A stretch of 64,000 nucleotides of DNA. Origin: Muribaculaceae bacterium (GTDB lineage Bacteria > Bacteroidota > Bacteroidia > Bacteroidales > Muribaculaceae). A program made the translations under genes and the position numbers. Position 1 is the first letter of the stretch. The number at the start of each line of letters is the position of its first letter. The stretch spans positions 62,001 to 126,000 of the forward strand of contig JAFZKD010000111.1 in NCBI GenBank assembly GCA_017553785.1, written 5' to 3'. Below are positions 40,453-49,420 of the stretch, one piece after another. The notes under the pieces were generated by a model that was given only the letters and a program-made list of their open reading frames with translations, was not told the DNA's origin and ran no database searches.

Positions 40453-43302
40453 ATGAGACGATTTAAAACACAATCCACCTTGACAAGAGCGGCCCTGACG
40501 TTGCTCGTGATGCTGACCTGTGCCACGGCGTGGGCCGAAACTGAGCAACTGACAGATGACACGGAAGTCCTTTATAGTGGCAGGACATACGTCGTGTCAT
40601 CCAATGTCTCGACAAGAAGGCTGCACATTCAATATGGCGACAATACGGGTCCTGCGACCTTGCAGCTGAACGAAGGCTGTACATTAACAGTCCACTCCGA
40701 TGGAATAAGAGTGTTTAGTTATCAACTGACCATTCAAGGAACAGGCACTTTGGTCGTCACAGGTGGCATCGCTACTGATGATGGTGGTACCATCATCATC
40801 AATGGCGGTAACATCACGACCTACGGTAGCGGCGTTTTTCCAGGTATTGGTGGCACAAATGCCGTCATTAAGATTAACGGCGGCACGGTGAATGCTTTTG
40901 GTGGAACCCTTTCCGCGGGCATAGGCGGTGGAATGTACGGTGGGAGCAAGCATCATAACTTTTCTTCTATCACCATCACCGGTGGCACGGTAACGGCTAC
41001 TGGTGGCTATGATTCGTCTTTTGGCGGTAGCGCTGGCATTGGCAGTGCTGCAACAGCCGGAGGCGGAAACATTGTCATTAGCAGCGGCACGATTACAGCT
41101 AATGGCGGCGGTGGTTCTGGTTTGGGCGCTGGTGCAGGTATCGGAAGCGGCTGTAAAGGCACCATGGGCGACATCACCATCAATGGGGGCGACATCACAG
41201 CCACGGGTGGAATAGGTGGCTCCTCATCCCAATCCTGCGGCGCAGGAATCGGCAGTGGTGATAGAGCTTCTATTGGCAATATCACTATCACCGATGGCAC
41301 GGTGACCGTAAATAAGAGTGGTGAATGTGCCGCGGGCCTCGGTGACGGAAACCAGGCCAATTCAAGAGGCACAATCAAAATCAGCGGTGGTACGACTACA
41401 GCGACTGGTGGCAAATGGGGTGCAGGTATCGGCGGGGCGTACCTTACAAATGGCGGTGTCATTGAAATCACCGGCGGAACAGTGAACGCCACAGGCGACT
41501 ATCTGGGTGCCGGTATCGGTGGTGGATACCATGGCGCCGGTGGCACCATCACCATCAGCGGAGGCACAGTGAATGCCACTGGAAGCACCGGTCCTTGGAA
41601 TGGCGTCGCAGCAGCGATTGGTGGCAGCTACGAACGTTCTGGCGGTACTATCACCATCAGCGGAGGAACCATCACGACCAGCGGTCCCATCGGCATCGGC
41701 GACGGCAGCAAGGGAAACGGCGGCATAACCACCCTAACCTATGGCAACGATATCACTAAGCCAGTGATCACTGCCAGCTACAACGGCACTGTCACCATTG
41801 TAACAGGTAAGGCTTTCAAAGATCCCAGCGGCAATGTATATAAGGGCACACTCTCATCTGAACGCAAAGCGGCTATCGCCAATAAAGCCATTCGGCCCGC
41901 CACCCCAGCTGAGGAAGCGGCATATTTTTGGGGCGAAGGCGATGGTTCAGAGGGAAATCCTTACATCATCAGCAGTGCTGAGGGTTGGGAGTACTTCTGC
42001 GACTGCTTGCAGGACAACGACACATGGAACCGCTTTAGCGGCAAGACGGTGAAGCTGGGTGCTGACATCAGCGTGACGCGCATGGCAGGCGCTGACTACC
42101 ACGACTTCCTCGGCACGTTCGACGGCGGGGGCAACAAACTCACCTTCACCGCCGAGGCCTCGGACAGCTACTTAGCTCCCTTCAGCAATGTGCTTGGCAG
42201 CAGCGACACCGACCACGCTGTCATCCGAAACCTGAAGGTGGAGACCAACATCACCGCCAACGACTGCCGTCACATGGCCGGACTCATTGCCAAAGTATGG
42301 GGCTACGTCGATGTGATTAACTGCGACGTCACCGTCAATATTAATAGCACCAAGGGCGACAACAACACTGACCTCTATCCCGCTGGCATCGCCAGTCAAG
42401 TGGTCAGTAGCGCCCAGCTCGCCGTGAGCGGTTGCACCGTCGACGGCACCATCAGCACCAACGGCAAGTACGCCGGCGGCATCATCGGCATCGCGCAAGG
42501 CTCAGCAAGCATCACCAACAGCGTCAGCAGCGTCACCATCAACAGCAGCACAGAGGGCGATGGCACCCACGGCGGACTCGTAGCCGTGCAGGCCAACAAC
42601 AGCGGCATAACCCTTGACATCGAGGGCAGCGTCTTCAACGGCAAGCTGCTCGGCACATCGACCAACAGCTGCGGTGGCTTCGTGGGCTGGCGCAACAAGA
42701 CCGTCAACATCAGCAACAGCCTCTTTGCCCCAGCCGAGGTGACCATCGACGATAGCGACTGCTACACTTTTTCGCGCCGTGGCGGCGCCACCATCACCAA
42801 CTGCTATTATACCGAGGCGCTGGGTGAAGTGCAGGGCAAGCAGACTCGCAGCATCACGGCTGGCGAGGGTGTGACCGTGGAGTTCAGCGGCACAGCCGCT
42901 GAGTACGGGACAAGTGGCATCACGGCCTACGGTACGGGCATCATGTATGACGGTGTGCTGTATGCAGGTAATGAGGAGCAGGTGAGCCTCAATCTCGACG
43001 GCTCGACCACTGGCTACACTGCTAGCGCCGGTACCCTAACGGGTGAGGAGAACCCCTACACGCTCATCATGCCCGATGAGAATGTCATCATCACGGCAAA
43101 TGCGCCCTTGTTCCAGCGTGGCGACGTGAACGGTGACGGTAGCGTGAACATCAGCGACGTGACGGCCCTGATCGACTACCTGCTTAGCGGCAACGCATCG
43201 GGCATCAACCTGAGTGGTGCCGACTGCAACCAGGACAGCAGCGTGACTATCTCCGACGTGACCACGCTCATCGATTACCTGTTGAACGGCTCCTGGAATT
43301 AA
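40453..43302 (+). CDS. Large secreted glycine-rich repeat (beta-solenoid-like) protein with dockerins
   Basis: 949 residues. Signal peptide (LTLLVMLTCATAWA). Residues 90-430 are about a dozen repeats of 20-26 residues with the pattern GGTVNATGG.GAGIGGG..GGTITISGG, as in right-handed beta-solenoid surface proteins. Residues 490-780 contain GLUG-like units (DFLGTFDGGGNKLTF, YAGGIIGIAQGSASITNSVS, CGGFVGWRN). The C-terminus has two dockerin-like repeats (GDVNGDGSVNISDVTALIDY, CNQDSSVTISDVTTLIDY). It is probably a surface adhesin or carbohydrate-binding protein, controlled with the upstream membrane peptide. Confidence 0.85.
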   Translation: MRRFKTQSTLTRAALTLLVMLTCATAWAETEQLTDDTEVLYSGRTYVVSSNVSTRRLHIQYGDNTGPATLQLNEGCTLTVHSDGIRVFSYQLTIQGTGTLVVTGGIATDDGGTIIINGGNITTYGSGVFPGIGGTNAVIKINGGTVNAFGGTLSAGIGGGMYGGSKHHNFSSITITGGTVTATGGYDSSFGGSAGIGSAATAGGGNIVISSGTITANGGGGSGLGAGAGIGSGCKGTMGDITINGGDITATGGIGGSSSQSCGAGIGSGDRASIGNITITDGTVTVNKSGECAAGLGDGNQANSRGTIKISGGTTTATGGKWGAGIGGAYLTNGGVIEITGGTVNATGDYLGAGIGGGYHGAGGTITISGGTVNATGSTGPWNGVAAAIGGSYERSGGTITISGGTITTSGPIGIGDGSKGNGGITTLTYGNDITKPVITASYNGTVTIVTGKAFKDPSGNVYKGTLSSERKAAIANKAIRPATPAEEAAYFWGEGDGSEGNPYIISSAEGWEYFCDCLQDNDTWNRFSGKTVKLGADISVTRMAGADYHDFLGTFDGGGNKLTFTAEASDSYLAPFSNVLGSSDTDHAVIRNLKVETNITANDCRHMAGLIAKVWGYVDVINCDVTVNINSTKGDNNTDLYPAGIASQVVSSAQLAVSGCTVDGTISTNGKYAGGIIGIAQGSASITNSVSSVTINSSTEGDGTHGGLVAVQANNSGITLDIEGSVFNGKLLGTSTNSCGGFVGWRNKTVNISNSLFAPAEVTIDDSDCYTFSRRGGATITNCYYTEALGEVQGKQTRSITAGEGVTVEFSGTAAEYGTSGITAYGTGIMYDGVLYAGNEEQVSLNLDGSTTGYTASAGTLTGEENPYTLIMPDENVIITANAPLFQRGDVNGDGSVNISDVTALIDYLLSGNASGINLSGADCNQDSSVTISDVTTLIDYLLNGSWN

Positions 43303-43325
43303 AGCCTCAACAAAGTCAAGATATA

Positions 43326-43360
43326 TCCCTCATACTCTCGCGGGTGTGAGGGATTTTCTT
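43326..43360 (+). terminator. Terminator of the 949-residue protein gene
   Basis: TCCCTCATAC (43326-43335) pairs with GTGTGAGGGA (43344-43353, one G-T pair), then TTTTCTT. Confidence 0.85.
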
Positions 43361-43493
43361 GTTGCCGTGTGTTGGAGATCAGGTGTTACAACTTGAGCGA
43401 ATAATAGGCCAGCATCACAATGGGTTATGGGCGACGATGTGGTGAAATTGAACATGAACATTTGAACATCCTGAACACACGAACAAAACCATA

Positions 43494-43533
43494 ATCCGCA
43501 AAAAATGTGCGTTTTTCTCATTCTGCTATAATA
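43494..43533 (+). repeat. 40-bp direct repeat, copy 1
   Basis: Begins ATCCGCAAAAAATGTGCG and ends CATTCTGCTATAATA. Three differences from copy 2. Confidence 0.85.
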
Positions 43534-43559
43534 TATAGACCCCTGATAACCAGTCGAAA

Positions 43560-43599
43560 ATCCGCAAAAAGTGTGCATTTTTCTCATTCTGCTATAATA
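43560..43599 (+). repeat. 40-bp direct repeat, copy 2
   Basis: Starts 66 bp after copy 1. It ends 37 bp before the next gene, and the TATAATA at its end could influence that gene's promoter. Confidence 0.85.
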
Positions 43600-43635
43600 G
43601 TAGTAGTTATCTTCCATAACTACTCATGAGTTGAG

Positions 43636-44163
43636 ATGAAAAAAGAAACCGGACAGGACACCTTTATGAGTGTCCTGCCGGTATATAATAAACAAGAAAT
43701 CAACTTCTACAGGCTTCTCTCCACTTGGCCGACTGATTTGAGCATGGCTGCGCTGAAAGGCATTTATCAGTATCTAGTGAGCAAGAAGGACATTGAGCCT
43801 AACAAAGAAGCCGTATTTTTAGCAATCTTCAGCTCCTCTGTGATAGCGTTGTCACAGAAATTGAGGTGGATGCGTACGACTAAGAGTGGGCTTACAAATT
43901 ATTCTTGTTTGTTCATTCTAATGAGGACATTGGCTAGCAAGAATGTTGATGACAATGAAGTCAAATCCGTGATCACGAGTGTGTTCTGCGAAGGAGACGG
44001 AAAGACAATAGATGTGAGTAAATTGAAGAAACGTGCTAAGAGCGAAGACCAACAAGTATTCGATAGAGATATTCAAAAAATCATATCGAATTATGCGCCG
44101 AAAACAGGAAAGGGGGGTACATTGGGGGGAAGCACCCCATCGGATAAAAAAATAAGTGACTGA
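43636..44163 (+). CDS. Unrecognised 175-residue protein next to tRNA-Ala
   Basis: 175 residues; soluble, mixed helix, Lys/Ser-rich at the end (GKGGTLGGSTPSDKKISD). It has the segments VYNKQEINFYRLLSTWPTDL and IFSSSVIALSQKLRWMRTTK. I do not recognise a family. ATG 43636 is followed by a hairpin (43649-43681) whose loop holds a second in-frame ATG (43666), which may be the real or a regulated start. The position beside a tRNA, after direct repeats, suggests it could be carried by a mobile remnant, but no integrase is present. Confidence 0.6.
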   Translation: MKKETGQDTFMSVLPVYNKQEINFYRLLSTWPTDLSMAALKGIYQYLVSKKDIEPNKEAVFLAIFSSSVIALSQKLRWMRTTKSGLTNYSCLFILMRTLASKNVDDNEVKSVITSVFCEGDGKTIDVSKLKKRAKSEDQQVFDRDIQKIISNYAPKTGKGGTLGGSTPSDKKISD

Positions 44164-44189
44164 TTTTCAGTCACTTATAAAATCGATTG

Positions 44190-44262
44190 TGGAGCATAGC
44201 GGACTCGAACCGCTTACCTCAACACTGCCAGTGTTGCGCTCTACCAGATGAGCTAATGCCCC
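44190..44262 (-). tRNA. tRNA-Ala (anticodon GGC)
   Basis: 73 nt without encoded CCA. Acceptor GGGGCAT pairs with ATGCTCC, with the G3-U70 pair that identifies tRNA-Ala. Anticodon stem CAACA/TGTTG encloses loop CTGGCAG (anticodon GGC, reads GCC). T arm GGTTCGAGTCC is intact. It has its own promoter box. Confidence 0.95.
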
Positions 44263-44273
44263 GATTGCGGTTG

Positions 44274-44303
44274 CAAAAGTAATACCATTTTTTGAACTGG
44301 CAA
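44274..44303 (-). promoter_or_regulatory. Promoter of tRNA-Ala
   Basis: Minus strand: TTG (complement of 44301-44303), 19-nt spacer, TACTTTTG (complement of 44274-44281), 11 nt before the tRNA 5' end. Confidence 0.7.
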
Positions 44304-44448
44304 ATTTTTTAGAGTGATTTTTTGGGAATTGGTTTTGAAAAATCCGAATGAATGCAAGGGTTTGCCGATAATAGTCGCTTTGGGCCGCTATCCGGTGGGA
44401 AAAATGAAAAAATTGTCCCATTTATGGATAGAAAAAGAAAAATAATAG

Positions 44449-44456
44449 TAATTTTG
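44449..44456 (+). promoter_or_regulatory. -7 box (TAATTTTG) of the coiled-coil/zapA unit
   Basis: TAATTTTG followed by CA, 10 nt before ATG 44467 (and 19 before the in-frame ATG 44476). Confidence 0.55.
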
Positions 44457-44466
44457 CAAAATTAAA

Positions 44467-44772
44467 ATGACAACTATGCCTTCACAGGAGCTGAAAGACA
44501 GATTGCAGAACTTGACGCACAAGGTCGACACTTTGCGCAAGCGCTATCTCGCGCTCCAAAGCGAAAAGAAGGAGATGGCCAGGCAGATCAGCCGTCAGGA
44601 GTTGGAAATTGAGCGGTTGGAGAAGGAGTTGAAACAACTGCGAATTGATAACGAGTTCCTGAGAGTGGCCCATACCGTTCCTGCCAACCCTGAGGTTGTG
44701 GCTCGCTATAAGAAGCAGGTTGCCATGATGGTGCGGGACATTGACCGATGCATCAAACAATTGAACGCTTAA
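44467..44772 (+). CDS. Coiled-coil protein upstream of zapA (ZapB-like)
   Basis: 101 residues (or 98 from ATG 44476). Residues 8-65 are a continuous coiled coil (LKDRLQNLTHKVDTLRKRYL, LEIERLEKELKQLRIDNEFL). The tail is KKQVAMMVRDIDRCIKQLN. The place just upstream of zapA and the short coiled-coil build suggest a cell-division accessory like ZapB, but sequence alone does not prove it. Confidence 0.75.
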   Translation: MTTMPSQELKDRLQNLTHKVDTLRKRYLALQSEKKEMARQISRQELEIERLEKELKQLRIDNEFLRVAHTVPANPEVVARYKKQVAMMVRDIDRCIKQLNA

Positions 44773-44792
44773 CACGAGACTCTCCAAACGTT

Positions 44793-45083
44793 ATGGCCGA
44801 CAATAATAAAGTTAAAATATGGATACAACTTGCCGATGCTAACCAAATCGCCTTGAGCATCAACCCGGACGAGGAGGCTAACTATCGGAAAGCGGAAGAA
44901 CTTGTTAACGCCTTGTGGAACAAGTGGATGCGCCGCTTTAACGACACGTCAAGCGACGTGCTTGCGAGGGTTGCTTTCCAGTTTGCCCGCCTCTATTTGG
45001 AGGCATACGGTGAAAACCGGCAGGTCAATGATTTCCTGACTGATTTGGAAAAACAGCTCGACGTCCTCATCGGCGCTGAGTGA
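44793..45083 (+). CDS. zapA: Cell division protein ZapA
   Basis: 96 residues from ATG 44793; the longer frame overlaps the coiled-coil gene. It matches ZapA: KVKIWIQLADANQIALSINP (beta-hairpin globular head), YRKAEELVNALWNKW, and a C-terminal coiled coil (VNDFLTDLEKQLDVLI). ZapA bundles FtsZ filaments at the division site. The 6S-like RNA region follows directly. Confidence 0.88.
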   Translation: MADNNKVKIWIQLADANQIALSINPDEEANYRKAEELVNALWNKWMRRFNDTSSDVLARVAFQFARLYLEAYGENRQVNDFLTDLEKQLDVLIGAE

Positions 45084-45090
45084 TGATTGT

Positions 45091-45299
45091 GCCTCACACG
45101 AGTTGCCAGTCTTTTGTTTGCTTGCATTTTCCTGAAATGGAGATATGTTCGGGAAAAGCAGATTAAGACCAGGCTCGGCATGAGTGGCATGAGATAACAT
45201 TGTTGAAGAAATTAGGTTCCTGCACCACTCAAGGATTGATGTTATATTTCACTGATAACCAGCGAAATAAACAAGCATCTCGAGTGGGGCGTTTTGTTT
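45091..45299 (+). ncRNA. ssrS: Candidate 6S RNA (ssrS / Bacteroidales-1 type)
   Basis: The 200-nt gap between zapA and rny can fold with closed ends: CCTCACACGAG (45092-45102) pairs with CTCGAGTGGGG (45279-45289; one mismatch and one G-T), continued by GCTTG (45120-45124) with CAAGC (45272-45276). A T-rich run (45292-45299) follows. The size, the closing helix, the large internal part and the location after zapA fit 6S RNA, which binds RNA polymerase. I could not confirm the central promoter-like bubble or a promoter, so this is a candidate. Confidence 0.5.
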
Positions 45300-45317
45300 A
45301 ATATTTTATAAATAAAA

Positions 45318-46877
45318 ATGATTATAGTTACAGTTATTGCAGCCATTCTAGCGATGGTGATTGGTTTTGGATTGGCTTGGTTCTTATCCAACAAGAACGC
45401 AAAGTCACAGGCCAACGAAATCATTGAGAAAGCCCGTCTTGAAGCCGAGGTACTCAAGAATAATGAGGTGATGAAAGGCAAAGAAACGGGTATGCAGATC
45501 AAGAGTGAGGCCGAGAAAGAGGCGAATGCCCGTTTGACGAAAGTGCAGACCAGTGAGGCCAAACTCAAGCAGCGCGAAATGAGCATCAACCAGCAACAGG
45601 GCGAACTCAAGCGTCGCAGCAACGAGGTGGAAAACCTGAAGACCAGCGTCGAGAACCTCAAAATCAATGTTGATAACCAGATGGCTCTTCTTGAGGACCG
45701 TAAGAAAGAGGTCGACAGAATGGAGAAGAGCGTGCGCGACACCCTGGAGCACGTGAGCGGTCTGTCGGCCGAAGAGGCTAAGGAGAAGCTGATAGAGTCC
45801 CTGAAAGACGAAGCGAAAACCAGTGCGGCAAGCTATATCAATGACATCATGGATGATGCCAAGATGACGGCCAACAAAGAGGCCAAGCGAATCATTATTG
45901 AGACGATTCAGCGCGTCGCTACCGAGACTGCTGTCGAAAATGCGGTTACCGTGTTCCATATCGACAATGATGAGATCAAGGGTCGCATTATCGGTCGTGA
46001 GGGCCGCAACATCCGAGCACTTGAAGCCGCTACCGGTGTTGAGATCGTTGTTGATGACACACCCGAGGCCATTGTGCTTTCGGGCTTTGATCCCGTCCGC
46101 CGCGAGATTGCCCGTCTGGCATTGCATCAATTAGTGAGCGACGGCCGCATCCATCCCGCCCGCATCGAGGAAGTGGTAGCCAAGGTGCGCCGCCAGGTCG
46201 AGGAAGAGGTGATCGAGACAGGAAAACGCACTGCGATCGACATGGGTATCCACGGCCTTCATCCTGAGCTTATCCGCCTTATCGGTAAGATGAAATACCG
46301 TTCCAGCTATGGCCAGAACCTGTTGCAGCACTCGCGCGAGACCGCTAATTTGTGCGCTATCATGGCCAGTGAGTTGGGGTTGAATCCCAAGAAAGCCCGT
46401 CGTGCAGGTCTGTTGCATGACATCGGCAAGGTGCCCGATGATGAGCCTGAACTGCCGCATGCGCAATTGGGTATGAAGCTGGCTGAGAAATACAAGGAGA
46501 AACCTGACATCTGCAATGCCATCGGAGCCCATCATGATGAGGAGGAAGCCGCTAGCCTCTACGCACCCATTGTTCAGGTGTGTGATGCAATCAGTGGTGC
46601 CCGTCCAGGCGCCCGCCGTGAGATTGTCGAGGCCTATATCAAGCGTCTGAACGACCTTGAGCACTTGGCTCTGTCCTATCCCGGCGTGGTGAAGACTTAT
46701 GCGATCCAGGCAGGTCGTGAGCTGCGCGTTATTGTTGGCGCCGACAAGATCAGTGACGCCGAGACCGAGAAGCTGTCAAATGAAATCGCTCAGAAGATTC
46801 AGGACGAGATGACTTATCCTGGTCAGGTGCGCATTACCGTTATCCGCGAGACACGCGCTGTGAGCTACGCTAAATAA
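45318..46877 (+). CDS. rny: Ribonuclease Y
   Basis: 519 residues, the normal length. N-terminal membrane anchor ([20 protein letters not shown]), long coiled coil to about residue 200, KH domain ([20 protein letters not shown]), and HD catalytic domain ([22 protein letters not shown], [14 protein letters not shown]). It is a membrane endoribonuclease that starts mRNA decay. The next gene (ricT) overlaps its stop by one base. Confidence 0.97.
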   Translation: MIIVTVIAAILAMVIGFGLAWFLSNKNAKSQANEIIEKARLEAEVLKNNEVMKGKETGMQIKSEAEKEANARLTKVQTSEAKLKQREMSINQQQGELKRRSNEVENLKTSVENLKINVDNQMALLEDRKKEVDRMEKSVRDTLEHVSGLSAEEAKEKLIESLKDEAKTSAASYINDIMDDAKMTANKEAKRIIIETIQRVATETAVENAVTVFHIDNDEIKGRIIGREGRNIRALEAATGVEIVVDDTPEAIVLSGFDPVRREIARLALHQLVSDGRIHPARIEEVVAKVRRQVEEEVIETGKRTAIDMGIHGLHPELIRLIGKMKYRSSYGQNLLQHSRETANLCAIMASELGLNPKKARRAGLLHDIGKVPDDEPELPHAQLGMKLAEKYKEKPDICNAIGAHHDEEEAASLYAPIVQVCDAISGARPGARREIVEAYIKRLNDLEHLALSYPGVVKTYAIQAGRELRVIVGADKISDAETEKLSNEIAQKIQDEMTYPGQVRITVIRETRAVSYAK

Positions 46878-48298
46878 TGCCGCGTACCACGATGGACGAG
46901 AAGAATATCATTCAAGTGAATGAGGGCAATGGTGCTGAGTCCTGCGTGAAATGCGATGCGGGTCCTTGCAGTGGGGGCTGCTGTGGTGAGGTGGGGCGTT
47001 GCAACCTTACGAGCACCAACTGGCTTGAGGATGTGCCCGGCAATGACTATGAGATTGTTGAGGTGCTTTTCAAGAATACCCGACGCGGCTTCTATCGTAA
47101 TAGCGCAAACTTGCATCTCAAACAGGGCGACTGGGTAGCCGTCGAGGCTAACCCGGGCCATGACGTCGGCCGTGTCGGGCTTACCGGTCGTCTGGTCCAG
47201 AACCAGATGAAACGTGTGAACCTGCGCAAGGATGCCGAGATATTGCGTGTTTTCCGTAAGGCAAAACCTGCCGACATGGAACGTTATGAGCAGGCTAAGG
47301 CCCGTGAGGAGGACACGATGATCCGTTCCCGCAAAATCGCTGTGGATCTGGGCCTGAAGATGAAAATTGGCGATGTCGAGTACCAAGGCGACGGAAACAA
47401 GGCGATCTTCTATTATATTGCCGATGAGCGCGTGGATTTCCGTCAGCTCATCAAGGTGCTGGCCGATGTGTTCAAGATCCGTGTCGAGATGAAGCAGATT
47501 GGAGCACGCCAAGAGGCGGGTCGCATTGGCGGCATCGGGCCTTGTGGCCGTCCGTTGTGTTGTGCCACATGGATGTCGGGGTTTGTATCGGTCGCTACCA
47601 GTGCGGCCCGATTCCAGGATATCTCGCTCAATCCTCAGAACTTGGCCGGTCAGTGCGCAAAGCTCAAGTGCTGTATCAATTTCGAGGTGAATACCTATGT
47701 CGAGGCTATCCGACAGCTCCCTGCCAAGGACATTCATCTAGAGACGAAGGATAATACATACTACTATTTCAAGGCCGATGCCTTGAAACGGGAGATTATC
47801 TATTCCACCGAACGCAACGCCCCTGTGAATACAGTGACGTTGACGGCCGCTCAGGCGTTTGAGGTCATTGCGTTGAACAAGAATGGCGTCAAGCCCGAGA
47901 GCCTTAAGCCCGATGATGGAAGCGCTGCTAAATCATCGCCCTTTGGTGACCTCTTGACCCAGGATAGCATCAGTCGTTTTGACAACAAAAAGAAGAAGAA
48001 AAAGAAGAAAAAATCCAATAGCGACAAGTCTTCGGGAGAAGCTTCCAATAAAACGAAGAAGTCTGTGGCCAAGGGAGAGAATGAGGCGGATTCATCCAAG
48101 GTTGACAACAATCCGCGTCAAGGCAAACCCAAGGGACAGCAGCAGGAAGGTGGCGCTCGCCAGCCACTTGGTGAGAAACCCAAGGATAAGCAGCCGCGCC
48201 CAGTCAAGACCTTCAGGCCACGACAGCCGTCTACCGAAGGCGCTCCTGTCTCGGACCAGAATGGACAAAACCAACAAAATAATGGAGCAGTTGAGTAA
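46877..48298 (+). CDS. ricT: RicT/YaaT-type PSP1-domain protein
   Basis: 473 residues. The PSP1 domain carries the diagnostic GPCGRPLCCATWM and CAKLKCCINFEVN. An N-terminal Cys-rich stretch (CVKCDAGPCSGGCCGEVGRC) and a long basic C-terminal tail (residues 355-473, with nine Lys in a row near 375) extend it. In Bacillus, RicT with RicA/RicF forms the Fe-S Y-complex that directs RNase Y. Here ricT starts inside the rny stop codon, so the two are translationally linked. RicA and RicF are not nearby. Confidence 0.93.
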   Translation: MPRTTMDEKNIIQVNEGNGAESCVKCDAGPCSGGCCGEVGRCNLTSTNWLEDVPGNDYEIVEVLFKNTRRGFYRNSANLHLKQGDWVAVEANPGHDVGRVGLTGRLVQNQMKRVNLRKDAEILRVFRKAKPADMERYEQAKAREEDTMIRSRKIAVDLGLKMKIGDVEYQGDGNKAIFYYIADERVDFRQLIKVLADVFKIRVEMKQIGARQEAGRIGGIGPCGRPLCCATWMSGFVSVATSAARFQDISLNPQNLAGQCAKLKCCINFEVNTYVEAIRQLPAKDIHLETKDNTYYYFKADALKREIIYSTERNAPVNTVTLTAAQAFEVIALNKNGVKPESLKPDDGSAAKSSPFGDLLTQDSISRFDNKKKKKKKKKSNSDKSSGEASNKTKKSVAKGENEADSSKVDNNPRQGKPKGQQQEGGARQPLGEKPKDKQPRPVKTFRPRQPSTEGAPVSDQNGQNQQNNGAVE

Positions 48299-48791
48299 CT
48301 GTTCTGTTAAGTTGATGACAGCTAAAGCGGTGGCAATGATACTGTTCATTGCTGCCGCAATACTCATCATGTCGGCCTGCCAACGCAAGCCGGTGATGGC
48401 CCATTCCAGTTTCACGCACCTGCCTAGTGAGGGTTGGCAGCGTTCGTTGCCCTTGACCTATATTCCGGTTTATGACGACTCGGCGGCAGTATATGATATC
48501 ACTCTCGTGGTGCGCCATGCCAACAGTTACCGTTACCGCAATCTATCACTTGTGGTGGACATTATTGACGCTGATTCGGCTGTTACACGCCGTGAGGTCA
48601 ATATGTTGCTGGCCGATGAGTACGGAAACTGGTCGGGTGGGGGATTCGGTGCCCTCTATCAAGACCAGACGGTGATAGCCCATGGTATTGCTCCTGATGA
48701 TGCCCATACCATTGTGGTGTGGCAGTCGATGCAGGGCTGCGACACGCTGCGTGGTTTGGATAACATGGGTGTCATTGTCAGGCCAAAATGA
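48282..48791 (+). CDS. gldH: GldH-family lipoprotein
   Basis: 169 residues from ATG 48282 (17-nt overlap with ricT); ATG 48315 is an alternative. A signal peptide ends in the lipobox IMSAC (CQRKPVM). The mature part has the GldH pattern: FTHLPSEGWQRSLPLTYIPV, YDITLVVRHANSYRYRNLSL, YGNWSGGGFGALYQDQTVIA. GldH is needed for gliding in Flavobacteria; in non-gliding Bacteroidales it is conserved beside ricT with no known role. Confidence 0.85.
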   Translation: MEQLSNCSVKLMTAKAVAMILFIAAAILIMSACQRKPVMAHSSFTHLPSEGWQRSLPLTYIPVYDDSAAVYDITLVVRHANSYRYRNLSLVVDIIDADSAVTRREVNMLLADEYGNWSGGGFGALYQDQTVIAHGIAPDDAHTIVVWQSMQGCDTLRGLDNMGVIVRPK

Positions 48792-48820
48792 TATTTTTTC
48801 ATGTGAAATTCTTCATTTTT

Positions 48821-48850
48821 TTGTAAATTCGTTAAAAATTTCTAATTTTG
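48821..48850 (+). promoter_or_regulatory. Promoter of the GtrA-like gene
   Basis: TTG at 48821-48823, 19-nt spacer, TAATTTTG at 48843-48850 followed by CAGG. ATG 48870 gives a leader of about 14 nt. Confidence 0.7.
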
Positions 48851-48869
48851 CAGGGATATAACTGTTATC

Positions 48870-49325
48870 ATGAAGATAGATAAAGCCGAAGCCCGCCAGA
48901 CGGGAATACAACTGCTCAAGTATGGAGTGATAGGTGTGCTGAACACACTCATCACGCTTGTGGTGTTCTATCTTCTCAATACCAAGATGGGGCTTTCTTA
49001 CGGTATCTCGAATGTCGTCGGCTACATCTTTGGTGTTATCAACAGTTTCTTGTGGAATCGCAACTGGGTCTTCAAAACCAAGAACAACTTCAAGCGGGAA
49101 TTGCTGCTGTTCGTGTGTGGTTTCCTCATTTGCCTCGCTCTGCAGCTCTGCGTCAGCTGGATTCTCCTTGAGGGACTTGGCTGGAAGAACCTTCCTGACG
49201 ATATCATCCCATTCTTCCCCATGCAGAAGGCAGGCCAGAATATCGTCATGGTGGTTGCCATGGTGGCCTATACACTGGCCAACTATATCTACAACCGCAC
49301 GGTTACCTTCCGTGTCAACAAATAG
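48870..49325 (+). CDS. GtrA-family membrane protein
   Basis: 151 residues with four membrane helices. The GtrA pattern is present: QLLKYGVIGVLNTLITLVVF, NVVGYIFGVINSFLWNRNWV, and the end YTLANYIYNRTVTFR. GtrA proteins flip or help transfer polyprenyl-linked sugars for surface glycans. No glycosyltransferase partner lies next to it. Single-gene unit with promoter and terminator. Confidence 0.9.
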   Translation: MKIDKAEARQTGIQLLKYGVIGVLNTLITLVVFYLLNTKMGLSYGISNVVGYIFGVINSFLWNRNWVFKTKNNFKRELLLFVCGFLICLALQLCVSWILLEGLGWKNLPDDIIPFFPMQKAGQNIVMVVAMVAYTLANYIYNRTVTFRVNK

Positions 49326-49364
49326 TCCCGCTGATCTCATCTGCCAACAAAAACTTTAAATAAC

Positions 49365-49396
49365 TGCGAGGATGCCTTTGTGAAGGTATCCTCGCA
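49365..49396. terminator. Bidirectional terminator between gtrA-like and cca genes
   Basis: 14-bp stem, 49365-49378 with 49383-49396 (one G-T pair), TGTG loop. T-rich sequence follows on the minus strand (after the cca-type gene), less so on the plus strand. Confidence 0.8.
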
Positions 49397-49420
49397 ATCA
49401 TTGATATAGTCGGGTGTTTG

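Larger units (their letters stand above)
43303..43635. other. Gap with terminator and 40-bp direct repeats
   Basis: 333 bases. It contains the terminator of the large glycine-rich gene (43326-43360) and two 40-bp direct repeats (43494-43533 and 43560-43599). A minus-strand frame across the region encodes the repeat twice and is not a convincing gene. Confidence 0.65.

Noticed and set aside
41007-41492. Pro/Ile-rich antisense frame in the glycine-rich gene
   Set aside because: It is the complement of the GGT/ACC-rich repeats of the plus-strand gene and has no independent signals.
43494-43599. Possible CRISPR remnant
   Set aside because: Only two 40-bp units with a 26-bp gap, imperfect, and no cas genes anywhere in the window.
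43330-43617. 95-residue minus-strand frame with two RMRK-H-FCG units
   Set aside because: Its repeats are only the translation of the 40-bp DNA direct repeats, and it reads through the terminator of the upstream gene.
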